From: Streptomyces liliiviolaceus
GTDB taxonomy: Bacteria > Actinomycetota > Actinomycetes > Streptomycetales > Streptomycetaceae
Length of the DNA stretch: 64,000 bases
NCBI RefSeq assembly: GCF_018070025.1
Contig: NZ_JAGPYQ010000002.1
Span: 2,418,001-2,482,000 of the forward strand
Direction: 5' to 3'
Under the pieces are notes generated by a model. It made no database searches. It was not told the DNA's origin and saw only the letters and a program-made list of their open reading frames with translations. This document shows, piece by piece, positions 27,190 to 36,413 of this stretch. The translations under genes and the position numbers were made by a program. The stretch's first letter is position 1, and each line of letters begins with the position of its first letter.

Positions 27190-28310
27190 GAGGCGATCAG
27201 CCTCCGGAGCATCTCCTGGTGTCGGCGGACCTGGTCCACCTCGTCCATCAGGTCTTCGCGGCCACGGTCCTGGAAGTAACGCTGGCCTTCGTACTCGGAG
27301 TTGATGTAACCGTCGAAGCCGCCGGCCTTCAGGGCGCCGATGGCGGCGTCGTAGTCGATGGCGATGTCCTGGTACTGGCCGGGAGCCCCGGCTACTTCGG
27401 ACATGTTGTTGAACTTGCCGTGGACGTGCGTGACGTGCGGTGCGATCTCACGGAGGGTGTCGGCGGAGGTGCGGGACAGCATGAGTGCTTCCGCGACGGT
27501 GCGGTAGTCCGCGTCCTGGGGGTTCTCGACACGGTCCTTGGCGTACTGCTTGACGCCGTCGAACACCTCCAGGAGCTCTGGAGCACACTGTCCGGCGGTC
27601 AGGTAGCGGTTGAAGTCGGAGCGCAGGTTGCCGGCGGTGTGGCGGGAGATGGCCGCCAGGTCGAAGGGCGGTTGTCCTCGGCGGATGTCCAGGGCGAGTG
27701 CCACGGATGCCGCGGAGGCCGCGGGCTGTGCGCCGCGTCGCTCCAGCCAGGCGAGCAGGACTTCCGACGGCCTGAACTGGAAGATACCCAGGTCGGGAAC
27801 GATGCCGAGATGCTTGGTCCCGGTGCGGTCCACGACATCGAGGATGTCGCCGACTTCGCGGCCTTCCAGGGTCATGGGCTGGTGGATTTCCTTGCCGAGA
27901 CGGATGTCGAGCGACTCGGCCACGGGCAGTGCAGAGGTGAGGACCTCGATGGGTACGACCGACAGGACCCGCACGTTGCTGAACCCGAGGGACTTCGCGA
28001 GACGGATGTCCTGGCGGAGGCGGTCGGCGCATTCCTCGATGCTCATGACGTGGTCGCGAAATTGCAGGACGTCCATGCCGACGTCCATGGCGACGGGCTT
28101 GGTGCCGTGCGTCTGCATCCATTCGAACCACTGGCGGCGGAAGTCGTCGCCCGGCTCGGGGTAGCGCAGGGACATTTCATCGATCAGTTCGATGCCGTCG
28201 GCACCGCCGAGGTTCTGGCCGACCTCGCGGATCTGGTCTTCGAGGGTGAGTTCCTTGAAGAACTGGGACTGCTGGTAGCTGTAGAGGGACACGCCGCGGT
28301 GGATGGCCAT
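27186..28310 (-). CDS. TIM-barrel protein, probable C-glycoside deglycosidase alpha subunit
   Basis: A 374-residue xylose-isomerase-like TIM barrel. Likely metal ligands are seen in GIELIDEM (Glu), GIVPDLGIF (Asp), THVHGKFN (His) and INSEYEG (Glu), as in sugar phosphate isomerase/epimerase relatives. The ATG at 28310 overlaps the stop of the DUF6379 gene. A barrel of this type paired with DUF6379 is the alpha/beta C-glycoside deglycosidase known from CarBC and DgpBC. That enzyme cleaves the C-C bond of 3-oxo-C-glycosides by metal-assisted beta-elimination. The oxidase that makes the 3-oxo substrate is encoded just upstream. Confidence 0.8.
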   Translation of the reverse strand: MAIHRGVSLYSYQQSQFFKELTLEDQIREVGQNLGGADGIELIDEMSLRYPEPGDDFRRQWFEWMQTHGTKPVAMDVGMDVLQFRDHVMSIEECADRLRQDIRLAKSLGFSNVRVLSVVPIEVLTSALPVAESLDIRLGKEIHQPMTLEGREVGDILDVVDRTGTKHLGIVPDLGIFQFRPSEVLLAWLERRGAQPAASAASVALALDIRRGQPPFDLAAISRHTAGNLRSDFNRYLTAGQCAPELLEVFDGVKQYAKDRVENPQDADYRTVAEALMLSRTSADTLREIAPHVTHVHGKFNNMSEVAGAPGQYQDIAIDYDAAIGALKAGGFDGYINSEYEGQRYFQDRGREDLMDEVDQVRRHQEMLRRLIAS

Positions 28311-28777
28311 CAGTTCGCCTCCGGTTCGGTGAGGGTGAGGGTGTAGGCGATGATGTCGGGGGCCTTGTCGGACCCCGCTCCGGAGCCTGGTGTGGGCGGG
28401 TTCTTCACCCATGCCTCGTCGGTGGGCAGGTAGCCGTAGGCGGCCAGGACGGACTGCTGGAAGCGGACGGTGTGCTCGCCTGCTGCCAGGCCGCCCGGAA
28501 CGGCGATGTGGAGGATCCCCTCGTCGTCGTAGTTCCAGTGCTCGTGCACGGCGGTGCGGATGTCGTCGAAGGTGCGGGGCGGCTTGCCGTTGATTTCGAA
28601 GCTCTGTGCGGTGGTGGGGTATTCGGTGCCGTCGACTTCGACGTAGTAGCCGTTGTGCAGCGAGAGGTAGCAGCCGCGGTAGTTGGCGTGGCGGACGGCG
28701 AGGGTGAAGCCGACGGTGTGGCCGTCACGGGTTTCGTTGTGCAGGCTGTCGGGGCGGATCAGGAAGTTTTCGAACAT
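28310..28777 (-). CDS. DUF6379 protein, C-glycoside deglycosidase beta subunit
   Basis: A 155-residue protein beginning MFENFLIRPDSLHN. The sequence VGFTLAVRHANYRGCYLS and a C-terminal beta-sandwich pattern (ILHIAVPGGLAAGEHTVRFQ) match DUF6379, the small subunit of C-glycoside deglycosidases, which completes the active site of the TIM-barrel subunit. The start at 28777 fits the usual subunit length; a GTG 9 bp upstream is possible. Upstream sequence in the same frame is Arg/Pro-rich and non-coding. It overlaps the next gene by ATGA. Confidence 0.8.
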   Translation of the reverse strand: MFENFLIRPDSLHNETRDGHTVGFTLAVRHANYRGCYLSLHNGYYVEVDGTEYPTTAQSFEINGKPPRTFDDIRTAVHEHWNYDDEGILHIAVPGGLAAGEHTVRFQQSVLAAYGYLPTDEAWVKNPPTPGSGAGSDKAPDIIAYTLTLTEPEAN

Positions 28778-28868
28778 GTCTGTCACCAGGTGTGATCGCG
28801 GGGTGGCCGGAGCCGGACCGGCCGGGTCGTGGAGGGCCGGTCCGGGGCGTTGCGGCGCTGCTCGGGTC

Positions 28869-30557
28869 CTAGCGCGCTTGCTCGGAGCGCTGGTGAAGCG
28901 ATCCGTTCGCGTGCTCGCGGGCGATGTACTCGCAGGCACGTGCCGTGAGAGCCATGATCGTCAGGGTCGGTCCCACTCCGCCGTTCGACACGTAGGCACT
29001 GGCGTCCGTGACGAAGAGATTGGGGACGTCCCACGCCTGGTTGAACTCGTTGAGGATGGACTTGGCCGGGTCGCTGCCCATCCGGGCACCGCCGCACTCG
29101 TGGATGGCCGCGCCCATCGCCAGGCTTCGCTTGATCCCGATGCGGAAGATTGCCCGGCTGAGCGGGTCGGCGTCGGGCCAGATCTTCTTCGAGTCCAGGC
29201 CGAGTGCCGAGGCGGCGAAGTTGACGCGGTAGCCGCTGGCTTCGGCCATCTCGCGCAGTCCGCGGACCTGGGCACGCATCAGGGCGCGCTCGTTGTCGGT
29301 GATCGAGAGGTGGATGCGTGGGATGGGTATGCCCCATGCGTCGGTGCGCCGCGAGTGCACCGTGATGCGGTTGTCGTAGTAGGGCAGCATCTCGCCGAAT
29401 CCCATCAGGCCTACGACGCCGCCGGCGCCGTCCGGGACGGGCATGCGGCCGATCGTTCCCTGGACCGCCCAGCCGCGGGCGAAGTCACTCCTGGTGGTGC
29501 TGTCGAGGTTCTCGAAGCGGGGAATGTACACGCCGCCGATGGGCGGGTAGTACGGGTCGGGCGGCGCCTGGTCCGTCGACTCGGACCCCGGGTGGTTGGG
29601 ATCGTCGCCGAACAGCAGGCTGGGGGTCTGGTCCATGAAGTAGTGGCCGAGCAGACCGGAGGAGTTGGCCAGTCCGTCCGGGTGGGCGTCGCCTGCCGAG
29701 TTGAGCAGCAGCCGGACCGACTCGATCGCTGAGGCGCAGGTCACCACGACATCCGCGTACACGCGGGACTGGGCCTTCGTGTTCCGGTCGATGAAGATCG
29801 CGCCGTCGGCGAGACCCGTCTTGGAGTTGACCGTGATCTTCTGCACGATCGCGTCGGTGCGAGTGGTGAGACGTCCTGTCTTGCGTGCCGCGAGGATGCC
29901 GAGTGGGACGCGGTGCAGGTTGGGTGCCGCGTACCGCCACGGTGCGACGTGGCGGTTCGACCAGCGGTTTTCGACCGTGGCCTTGAACTTCTTCTCTGCC
30001 TCGGTCAGCAGCGACGGCCCGCGGTACTTGCCGTCCGGGAGATTGGGCAGTCCTTCGCTGGTGCCGTAGATGCCGAGGAACTCTTCGACGCGGTCGTAGT
30101 AGGGGGCCAGGTCCGCGTAGGAGATGGGCCAGTCCTCGCCGTGTCCGTCGTGCGACGCGGCCTTGAACTCGTGGTCGGAGGAGCGCAGCAGTACGCGTCC
30201 GTAGGAGTGGAGGCGTCCGCCGAGCTGGCGGCCTCGGATCCACAGGAATTCGCCGTCGGAGGAGTACGGGTGCTGCCAGTCGTTGACGAGGAACGGACTG
30301 GTCTGTTCCTTGAACATGGCACGTCGGGCCTGGACGTACTGGCCCTTGAGGCCGGAGCGCATGCGGCCGCCGAGGCTGATGCTCATCGCCTGGGGCCGGG
30401 TCTCGGGCGGCGGAGTGAAGTCAGCTTCGCTGATGTCGCGGCCGGCTTCCAGGAGCAGGACCTCAAGACCCCGCTCGGTCAGTTCCTTGACTGCGATGCT
30501 GCCTGCGGCGCCGGAACCGATGACCAGGGCGTCGTAGCGCTTGTCTAGAGATGTCAT
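28869..30557 (-). CDS. GMC-family FAD oxidoreductase, probable C-glycoside 3-oxidase (CarA-like)
   Basis: A 562-residue flavoprotein. An FAD-binding Rossmann motif (VIGSGAAGS, residues ~12-20) is at the N-terminus. The GMC C-terminal signature includes an active-site His in AIHECGGARMGSDP and Asn in VSNGGVGPTLTIMAL. It belongs to the pyranose 2-oxidase/C-glycoside 3-oxidase side of the family, judged mainly by its operon partners. It would oxidise the 3-OH of the sugar in a C-glycoside before deglycosylation. ATG 30557 has AGGACGGG upstream. First gene of the operon. Confidence 0.78.
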   Translation of the reverse strand: MTSLDKRYDALVIGSGAAGSIAVKELTERGLEVLLLEAGRDISEADFTPPPETRPQAMSISLGGRMRSGLKGQYVQARRAMFKEQTSPFLVNDWQHPYSSDGEFLWIRGRQLGGRLHSYGRVLLRSSDHEFKAASHDGHGEDWPISYADLAPYYDRVEEFLGIYGTSEGLPNLPDGKYRGPSLLTEAEKKFKATVENRWSNRHVAPWRYAAPNLHRVPLGILAARKTGRLTTRTDAIVQKITVNSKTGLADGAIFIDRNTKAQSRVYADVVVTCASAIESVRLLLNSAGDAHPDGLANSSGLLGHYFMDQTPSLLFGDDPNHPGSESTDQAPPDPYYPPIGGVYIPRFENLDSTTRSDFARGWAVQGTIGRMPVPDGAGGVVGLMGFGEMLPYYDNRITVHSRRTDAWGIPIPRIHLSITDNERALMRAQVRGLREMAEASGYRVNFAASALGLDSKKIWPDADPLSRAIFRIGIKRSLAMGAAIHECGGARMGSDPAKSILNEFNQAWDVPNLFVTDASAYVSNGGVGPTLTIMALTARACEYIAREHANGSLHQRSEQAR

Positions 30558-31009
30558 GGTCAGCACCCGTCCTGTGAACGGGCCGGGCGGGCGGTTCCGT
30601 CACCGGTCGGTGTCTGGTTCTGCTCTTCGGTCAGGGGCCGCCTGTTCGAGTGCGGGTTGTGCCTGTTGTTGGCGATCGTGGCGCTGCGGGGGGCTCGCTG
30701 TGTTTTCACAGTCCTTCAGCTCTTCTCTGCTTGAGGCCGGGGTCCGCCGCTTGTTGGAGCGGCTCCGGTTGGTTCCGGGGATGACGGCGGGGTGGGTGCC
30801 GTGGGACCGCGAACCTCGCGCAGGCCGAGCCGTTGGCTTCGCTCCCAGGCGCTGAAGACCAGGCCCTGGAGGGCGTGCGGTGCGCCCGTATTGAGATGGG
30901 AAGCCGTCAGTGGCGGCGTGCGGTCATAGGCATGGTCCGAGTGCCGCATGGTTGCTGCCTGTCCCTTTCCGCTCACTGTCCGGCTCCCGTCCGACGTACT
31001 GGATCCTGT
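30558..31009. other. upstream region of the C-glycoside operon
   Basis: No supported gene. It should hold the operon promoter. CTGTG-TTTT-CACAG (30699-30712), about 145 bp upstream of the GMC start, is a short inverted repeat that may be an operator. The CTRYTNWRYAG pairs found elsewhere in the island are absent here. Confidence 0.35.
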
Positions 31010-32308
31010 TCAGGCTTCGAGGGGCTGGGCCTCCTGGCCGCGGGTGTGTCGGAACAGCAGGGCCCACAGGACCGCTGCCAGTGCGGCCGTGGCGATCGGC
31101 AGGGCCCAGACGGCGTTCCAGTCACTGGGGGCCGGGTTGCTCTGTGCACCGACGGTGGCGTTGTAGATCTCGCCGGCGACGAACGAGCCGATGAAGGCGC
31201 CGACGCCGGACACCACGAGGATGAGCATGCCCTGGGCCTGGGCGGCGAGTTGGACGGGTGCGACTTGGCCGATGTACAGGGCGGCGAGGACGAGGAAGAA
31301 GTCGTTGCAGATGCCCTGCAGCACGATGGCGGTGACGGCGAGCCAGTCGCCGCTGCCTGCTGCTTCGATGAAGAGGAAGAACCGGACCGCCCACATGCAC
31401 ATGCCGAGGAAGAGGGCCCACTTCATCCCGACGCGCTTGAGCACCAGGGGGATGGTCACGATGAACACGACTTCGGAGGCCTGTCCCAGCGCGAGGACTC
31501 CGGCGACGTTTCCGATGCCGAGCGCGCTCAGGTAGGTGGCGGCGTAGGTGTTGTAGACACCGAGCGAGACGGCGGTGAGGACGGCGCAGCCCATCAGTAC
31601 GGCGAAGTTGCGGTGCCGCAGCAGGCGGAAGGCTTTGGCTCCCACGAGGTCACCCAGGGAGAAGCGCGCGCCTCTGGCGGGCGGTGGTGTGGCAGGCAGG
31701 GTGAAGGCGTACAGGCCCAGAGCGAAACTCGCGATGGCGGTCACGTAGAAGAGACCGACCGATGCCGACAGGCCGAGCCATCCCACACCGAATCCGGCCA
31801 CCACCCAGCCCACCGTGCCGAAGACCCTGATGTAAGGGAAGTGGCGCTTGTTCGCGCCGAGGTGGCGGAACGCGATGGCGTTGGCCAGGCCGAGCGTGGG
31901 CTGGAAGAACAGCATGTATACGAAGATCAGTGTGAGGGTCAGGGTGCCGTTGCCGGCGCGCACGACGGCCGGCAGCGTCAGCATGACCGCTCCGCCCGCC
32001 AGGTGGGCGATGCCAAGGCCCTTGTGCGAGGAGAGGAAACGGTCGCCGAGAGCGCCCAGGAGCATCGGGGCGACGATGGCCGCCACAGCCGCGAGGGTGT
32101 AGGCGGTGCCGATGATGGACGCCAGGTTGTTCGTCGCGAGGACGAGTCCGAACGTGGCGAACCAGGAGCCGAAGACGATGAACTCAAGCAGCATCATCAC
32201 GATGAGCTGAACGAACGTCTTGTTGTTTCCGGTCTGAGCTGCGTCCTGATCAGCGGTGGACGGAGCGGCTACCTGCGATGCTTCATCAAAGCTCGTCGGT
32301 TGACTCAT
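31010..32308 (-). CDS. MFS transporter, nucleoside:H+ symporter (NHS/NupG-like) type
   Basis: A 432-residue integral membrane protein with about 12 predicted helices (for example FVQLIVMMLLEFIVFGSWFA and AVLMGCAVLTAVSLGVYNTY). The pattern resembles the NupG/XapB nucleoside-proton symporter branch, whose members in catabolic clusters carry sugars and glycosides. Given its neighbours it may import the C-glycoside. ATG 32308 is chosen for the AAAGGAT site before it; the first ~30 residues are cytoplasmic and Ala/Gln-rich. A promoter is visible at 32597-32624. Confidence 0.78.
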   Translation of the reverse strand: MSQPTSFDEASQVAAPSTADQDAAQTGNNKTFVQLIVMMLLEFIVFGSWFATFGLVLATNNLASIIGTAYTLAAVAAIVAPMLLGALGDRFLSSHKGLGIAHLAGGAVMLTLPAVVRAGNGTLTLTLIFVYMLFFQPTLGLANAIAFRHLGANKRHFPYIRVFGTVGWVVAGFGVGWLGLSASVGLFYVTAIASFALGLYAFTLPATPPPARGARFSLGDLVGAKAFRLLRHRNFAVLMGCAVLTAVSLGVYNTYAATYLSALGIGNVAGVLALGQASEVVFIVTIPLVLKRVGMKWALFLGMCMWAVRFFLFIEAAGSGDWLAVTAIVLQGICNDFFLVLAALYIGQVAPVQLAAQAQGMLILVVSGVGAFIGSFVAGEIYNATVGAQSNPAPSDWNAVWALPIATAALAAVLWALLFRHTRGQEAQPLEA

Positions 32309-32596
32309 CGTTGAGATCCTTTGAACCGTTCGAGTTCTGAACGCTTTTTTGCACGCGAGAACCAGCGACAGGCTGTTTCTCGGGTGGTTCACGCGATTCA
32401 GTACCAGCGAGGGTGTTCTCGCGCTGCAAGGGCCCGCTGCCCCGCGCGCCGAGCGCTTTTCCGCTACTGCACCGGAGGTGAGGGACCAGGAAGTGTGTGC
32501 CCTGGTTCACCGGACGGTGGCGGCTCACGCTTACCGATATACGTCCCATGCGGCGCGCGGCGATCTTTGTAGGCTGCCGCGCCCTCATTCCTGGTT

Positions 32597-32624
32597 ATCG
32601 TATAATTTCAGCAGTGTTTGTCAA
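32597..32624 (-). promoter_or_regulatory. sigma70-like promoter of the MFS gene
   Basis: On the minus strand TTGACA (32624-32619), a 16-bp spacer and TACGAT (32602-32597) form a near-consensus promoter about 290 bp upstream of the MFS start. The -35 box overlaps the stop codon of the upstream ROK gene. Confidence 0.6.
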
Positions 32625-33904
32625 CGATTTCGCGCCGAACTGTTTGACTTCTGAACAGTTGCCCGACTCCTCGCCCATCCGGGCAGGGTACTGAGGCCCT
32701 GGCCCGTCTCGGCCAGGACGAGGGCGGCGCCACCGAGCAGGGTCGCGTCGTCACCCAGGCGTGCCGCGGTGAAGCGGAGGGAGGGGGAGACGGCCCGGAG
32801 GCTGTGCACCTCGACCGAGGACTGGATGCTGTCGAAAAGCAGGGGCCCTGCCTCGCTGAGAACGCCGCCGACAGCGATCACGCTGGGAGCCATGAGCTTG
32901 GCGGTGTTGGCGAAGGCACGCCCCAGGTGGCGCCCCGCCTCGTACAGCACGCGCCGGCAGGCCGGATCGCCCTTGCGTGCGCCCGCGACGACCTCCCGCA
33001 GGTTTTTGCGGGAACTGCCCGAGGCGTCGAGCGCTGCGAGGATGGAGCGTTCCGACACGAATGTCGTGAGGCATCCGCGGCTGCCGCAGAAGCAGACCGG
33101 CCCGCTCGTCTCCAGCACCATGTGGCCGATCTCGCCGGCCAGGCCGTCAGCGCCGCGGTAGATCCGGCCGTCGATGACAAGTCCTCCCCCCACTCCCCCG
33201 GCGCACATGACGTAGAGGAAGTCAGCCGAGCCCTGGCCTGCTCCCCAGGTCCATTCGGCCAGTGCTGCAAGGTTCGCGTCGTTCTCCGCCACGACGGGGA
33301 CGCCAAGTGCGTCCGTGAGTGATGCGGCGACCGGAACGTCCGTCCAGGAGGGCAGCTGCAGGCGCGCCCACGAGGAGATGATGCCCGTGTCCCGGGAGAT
33401 GGGCGCCTGCATGCCTACGGCGATGCCCGCGAGATCCTGCATCTGCAGGCTCGCCTGCCCGGCCAGGGATCGCACCAGGTCCGTGACGAGGCCGGGGTCA
33501 CCCCCCTGCGCTCCGTCACCCAGCGGCACGTAGGCGTCGGTGCGGGTACGGCTGCCCAAGTCGAACAGGGCCGCACGCACGGCGCCGACATTCACCTGGA
33601 CCGAGATGACGGCGGCGCTGGTTGAGACGAGAGCGACCAGAGTCTCCCGGCCGTTGACCGGGTACACCTCGGCCACGCCCTCGGCGCGCAGCTTCTTGAC
33701 GATGCTGTTGACCGTCGCGCGTGACAGATCGGTGCGGCGCGCGAGGGCAGCCTGCGAGGAGGGGCCGCCCAGGCGCAGGGCTTCGAGGACGCGCTGAACG
33801 TTTCCCCGGCGGACGCCGGACGTCGGTTTGCTCACGTTGCCGTGCGGGGTGCTGTGGTCATCCTGGCCCTGGCTCACAGGATGACCATACGGCTCGCCGC
33901 TCAC
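32621..33904 (-). CDS. ROK-family transcriptional regulator
   Basis: A 427-residue protein. A winged helix-turn-helix (residues ~30-90: GPSSQAALARRTDLSRATVN) is followed by an ASKHA/ROK sugar-kinase-like domain with AENDANLAALAEW, GVGGGLVIDG, GEIGHMV and the zinc motif CFCGSRGC. ROK regulators are usually repressors released by a sugar. It is placed between the MFS gene and the isomerase on the same strand. The GTG at 33904 gives a 25-residue tail before the HTH; a later start is possible. Confidence 0.85.
   Translation of the reverse strand: MSGEPYGHPVSQGQDDHSTPHGNVSKPTSGVRRGNVQRVLEALRLGGPSSQAALARRTDLSRATVNSIVKKLRAEGVAEVYPVNGRETLVALVSTSAAVISVQVNVGAVRAALFDLGSRTRTDAYVPLGDGAQGGDPGLVTDLVRSLAGQASLQMQDLAGIAVGMQAPISRDTGIISSWARLQLPSWTDVPVAASLTDALGVPVVAENDANLAALAEWTWGAGQGSADFLYVMCAGGVGGGLVIDGRIYRGADGLAGEIGHMVLETSGPVCFCGSRGCLTTFVSERSILAALDASGSSRKNLREVVAGARKGDPACRRVLYEAGRHLGRAFANTAKLMAPSVIAVGGVLSEAGPLLFDSIQSSVEVHSLRAVSPSLRFTAARLGDDATLLGGAALVLAETGQGLSTLPGWARSRATVQKSNSSARNR
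32638..32660. promoter_or_regulatory. inverted repeat next to the MFS promoter, candidate ROK operator
   Basis: AACTGTT and AACAGTT face each other across a 9-bp spacer, 13 bp upstream of the -35 box of the MFS promoter and inside the 3' end of the ROK gene. The adjacent ROK repressor is the natural candidate to bind it. Confidence 0.45.
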
Positions 33905-33952
33905 GGCATGCAGAGCGCGGCCGTCGGCAGGTGAAGCGCGGGCGCGAGGGTG

Positions 33953-34978
33953 TCACTGATTACTGAAGGCCGCGTCGAAAGCGGCCTGCGGCAGCGGCCA
34001 CAGGGCCGAGCGGATCTTCCCGACGGCTTCCGCAGCACCGTGCAGCCGGTCCATACCCGCATCCTCCCACTCCACGGAGATGGGGCCGTCGTAGCCAATG
34101 GAGGCCAGGGCGCGGAAGGCGTCTTCCCAGGCGATGTCGCCGTGACCGACGGAGACGAAATCCCAGCGTCGCCGCGGGTCGCCCCAGGGCAGGTGGGATC
34201 CGAGGATTCCGGCCCGCCCGGAGGCCGGCCTCAGACGGGTGTCCTTGCAGTCGACGTGATAGATGCGATCGGCGAAATCGGTGATGAAACCGACCGGGTC
34301 AATGCCCTGCCACAGCATGTGCGAGGGGTCCCAGTTGAAACCGAAGGCCGCGCGCCGGCCGATGGCATCGAGGGCGCGCTCGCTCGTCCAGTAGTCGTAG
34401 GCGATCTCCGACGGGTGGACCTCGTGCGCGAACCGCACGCCTTCGTCGTCAAACACATCGAGGATCGGGTTCCAGCGACGCGCGAAATCCTCGTACCCGT
34501 CGTCGATCACCGACTGCGGTACAGGCGGGAACATGGCCACGTACTTCCAGATCTTCGATCCAGTGAAGCCCACGACCGTGTCGGCGCCCAGCCCGCGGGC
34601 GACACGGGCTGCCCGCTTCATGTCCTCGGCCGCTCGGCGGCGGACACCCTCGGCCTCTCCGTCGCCCCAGATCTCTGGCCGCAGAATCGACTGATGCCGG
34701 AAGTCGATCGGGTCATCGCACACGGCCTGCCCACCGAGGTGGTGAGAGATCGCCCAGACCTTCAGGCCGTACCGGTCCAGAATCTCCAGGCGGCCGGAGA
34801 GATAACTGGGATCCGCCTCGGCCCGAGCCAGGTCGAGATGGTCACCCGAAGCGGCGATCTCCAGTCCCTCGTACCCCCACTGACTGGCCAGCCGGGCCAC
34901 CTCCTCGAACGGCAGGTCCGCCCACTGGCCAGTGAAGAGAGTCACCGGCTGGCGGGCCGGTTGCGGGCTCTGTGTCAT
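33953..34978 (-). CDS. sugar phosphate isomerase/epimerase (xylose isomerase-like TIM barrel)
   Basis: A 341-residue TIM barrel with probable metal ligands in GLEIAAS (Glu), HEVHPSEIAYD (Glu/His), NWDPSHMLWQG (Asp/His), HVDCKDTRL and SVEWEDAG (Glu). AAGGAGG lies just before the ATG. It is divergent from the Gfo/Idh dehydrogenase gene. Such isomerase-dehydrogenase pairs interconvert keto sugars, so this pair may handle the 3-keto or anhydro sugar made by C-deglycosylation; that is inference. Confidence 0.8.
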   Translation of the reverse strand: MTQSPQPARQPVTLFTGQWADLPFEEVARLASQWGYEGLEIAASGDHLDLARAEADPSYLSGRLEILDRYGLKVWAISHHLGGQAVCDDPIDFRHQSILRPEIWGDGEAEGVRRRAAEDMKRAARVARGLGADTVVGFTGSKIWKYVAMFPPVPQSVIDDGYEDFARRWNPILDVFDDEGVRFAHEVHPSEIAYDYWTSERALDAIGRRAAFGFNWDPSHMLWQGIDPVGFITDFADRIYHVDCKDTRLRPASGRAGILGSHLPWGDPRRRWDFVSVGHGDIAWEDAFRALASIGYDGPISVEWEDAGMDRLHGAAEAVGKIRSALWPLPQAAFDAAFSNQ

Positions 34979-35005
34979 GTGTGACCTCCTTGGTACTCGC
35001 CGCGA

Positions 35006-35030
35006 CTTTAGCTTAATCTAAGCAAAAGTC
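35006..35030. promoter_or_regulatory. palindromic operator candidate between divergent sugar genes
   Basis: GCTTA-ATC-TAAGC (35011-35023) sits inside a larger imperfect palindrome starting ACTTT and ending AAAGT. It lies 28 bp upstream of the isomerase gene start and 80 bp upstream of the dehydrogenase start, so it could control both. Confidence 0.5.
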
Positions 35031-35109
35031 CAGGGCCGCAACCCCTGCGACATGCCCCTTTTCAACCGATATCCGCAATAGCCCTGCGGGGCAGAGAGCG
35101 AGGCGCGCC

Positions 35110-36204
35110 ATGCACCGTCTCCGAGTTGCCGTCGTTGGCACAGGATTCATGGGAGCCGTCCACGCACGTTCCGCAGTCGCGGCGGGCGGCGAGCTCGTGG
35201 GCGTCGTGGGATCGACTCCCGGCAAGGGCCAGCAGGCCGCGGCCCGGTGGGGGGCGAGCCACGGCTTCGACTCGGTTCAGGATGCACTGCGGTTCGGGGT
35301 GGACGTCGTTCACGTGTGCACGCCCAACGCCACGCATGCGGAGTTCTGCCGCGCCGCACTCAACGCCGGCGTGCCGGTCGTGTGCGAGAAGCCGCTGGCG
35401 ACCGACGTCACGACGGCACAGGAACTCACCGCGCTGGCGGCCGAGCGCGGCCTGGCCACCGCCGTGCCGTTCGTGTACCGCTACTACGCGTCGGTGCGTG
35501 AGGCACGCGCACGCATCACGCGCCCCGGACACCGCCCGCCCTGGCTCATCCACGGTAGCTACCTGCAGGACTGGCTCGCCGACGCGCAGGCCACGAACTG
35601 GCGCGTCGACCCGGCGGCCGGCGGCGCCACACGCGCCTTCGGGGATATTGGAGTCCACTGGTGCGACCTTGCCGAGTTCGTCACCGGACAGCGCATCACC
35701 AGAGTGAACGCGACGTTCGCACGCGCGGTCGGCGCCCGGCCGACGGCGGGCGGTGCTCCACAGACCGTCGAGACCGAGGACGGCGCGGTGGTGATGCTCG
35801 AAACCGACACCGGCGCTGTCGGCTCGGTCGTGGTCAGCCAGGCATCGGCCGGCTACAAGAACTCACTGACGTTCTCTTTCGACGGCCCGGACGCCAGTTA
35901 CGGCTTCCGCCAGGAAACCCCTGAATCCCTTTGGATCGGCGGCCGGGAGGGCCACCAGGTGCTCGTCCGGGACCCGTCCCGCCCCTCGGCCCCCGTCGGC
36001 CGGTCGGCCACGCTTCCTGCCGGACACCCGCAGGGCTACTACGAGTGCTTCGCCGATTTCGTCGCCGACGCTTACGCCGCTATCGGCGGCGAACGGGTCG
36101 CCGGACTACCGACGTTCACCGATGGCCTGCGCGCCGCGCGGATCACGCAGGCGGTCGTGGAATCGGCCCGCGACGGCGGCTGGGTCGACGTCGAGGCAGC
36201 CTGA
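35110..36204 (+). CDS. Gfo/Idh/MocA-family sugar dehydrogenase
   Basis: A 364-residue NAD(P)-dependent oxidoreductase. N-terminal Rossmann motif VVGTGFMGAVHARS (residues ~7-20), the EKPLATD segment with its catalytic lysine (~residue 96) and a C-terminal alpha/beta domain containing the DIGVHWCDLAEF helix with the usual Asp and His. The family oxidises or reduces sugar hydroxyls, including at C3. It pairs with the divergent isomerase gene. Confidence 0.85.
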   Translation: MHRLRVAVVGTGFMGAVHARSAVAAGGELVGVVGSTPGKGQQAAARWGASHGFDSVQDALRFGVDVVHVCTPNATHAEFCRAALNAGVPVVCEKPLATDVTTAQELTALAAERGLATAVPFVYRYYASVREARARITRPGHRPPWLIHGSYLQDWLADAQATNWRVDPAAGGATRAFGDIGVHWCDLAEFVTGQRITRVNATFARAVGARPTAGGAPQTVETEDGAVVMLETDTGAVGSVVVSQASAGYKNSLTFSFDGPDASYGFRQETPESLWIGGREGHQVLVRDPSRPSAPVGRSATLPAGHPQGYYECFADFVADAYAAIGGERVAGLPTFTDGLRAARITQAVVESARDGGWVDVEAA

Positions 36205-36344
36205 GCGCGCCCCGCTTGACACACGGCCACGCCTGCACAACAGACGCCGCCAGCTACAGCACACACTCACCGTGCACGAGATCAGGGAAATGAACTAATT
36301 CACCATTCCGCAACATATGACATGACAGAACCCCAGGCAGCAAG

Positions 36345-36377
36345 TCTGTTCAGTAGAACGACGTCCTGCTATACAGG
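36345..36377 (+). promoter_or_regulatory. operator pair A (CTRYTNWRYAG x2) before the MHS carrier gene
   Basis: CTGTTCAGTAG begins at 36346 and CTGCTATACAG at 36366, exactly 20 bp apart. Each fits the palindromic consensus CTRYTNWRYAG. The pair ends about 40 bp before the start codon of the MHS gene. Beyond the sites, the following 10 bp are also nearly the same as at pair B. Confidence 0.75.
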
Positions 36378-36413
36378 ACACTTCGCGTTGGGCTGCTCAA
36401 GGAGGAGTGCTCT

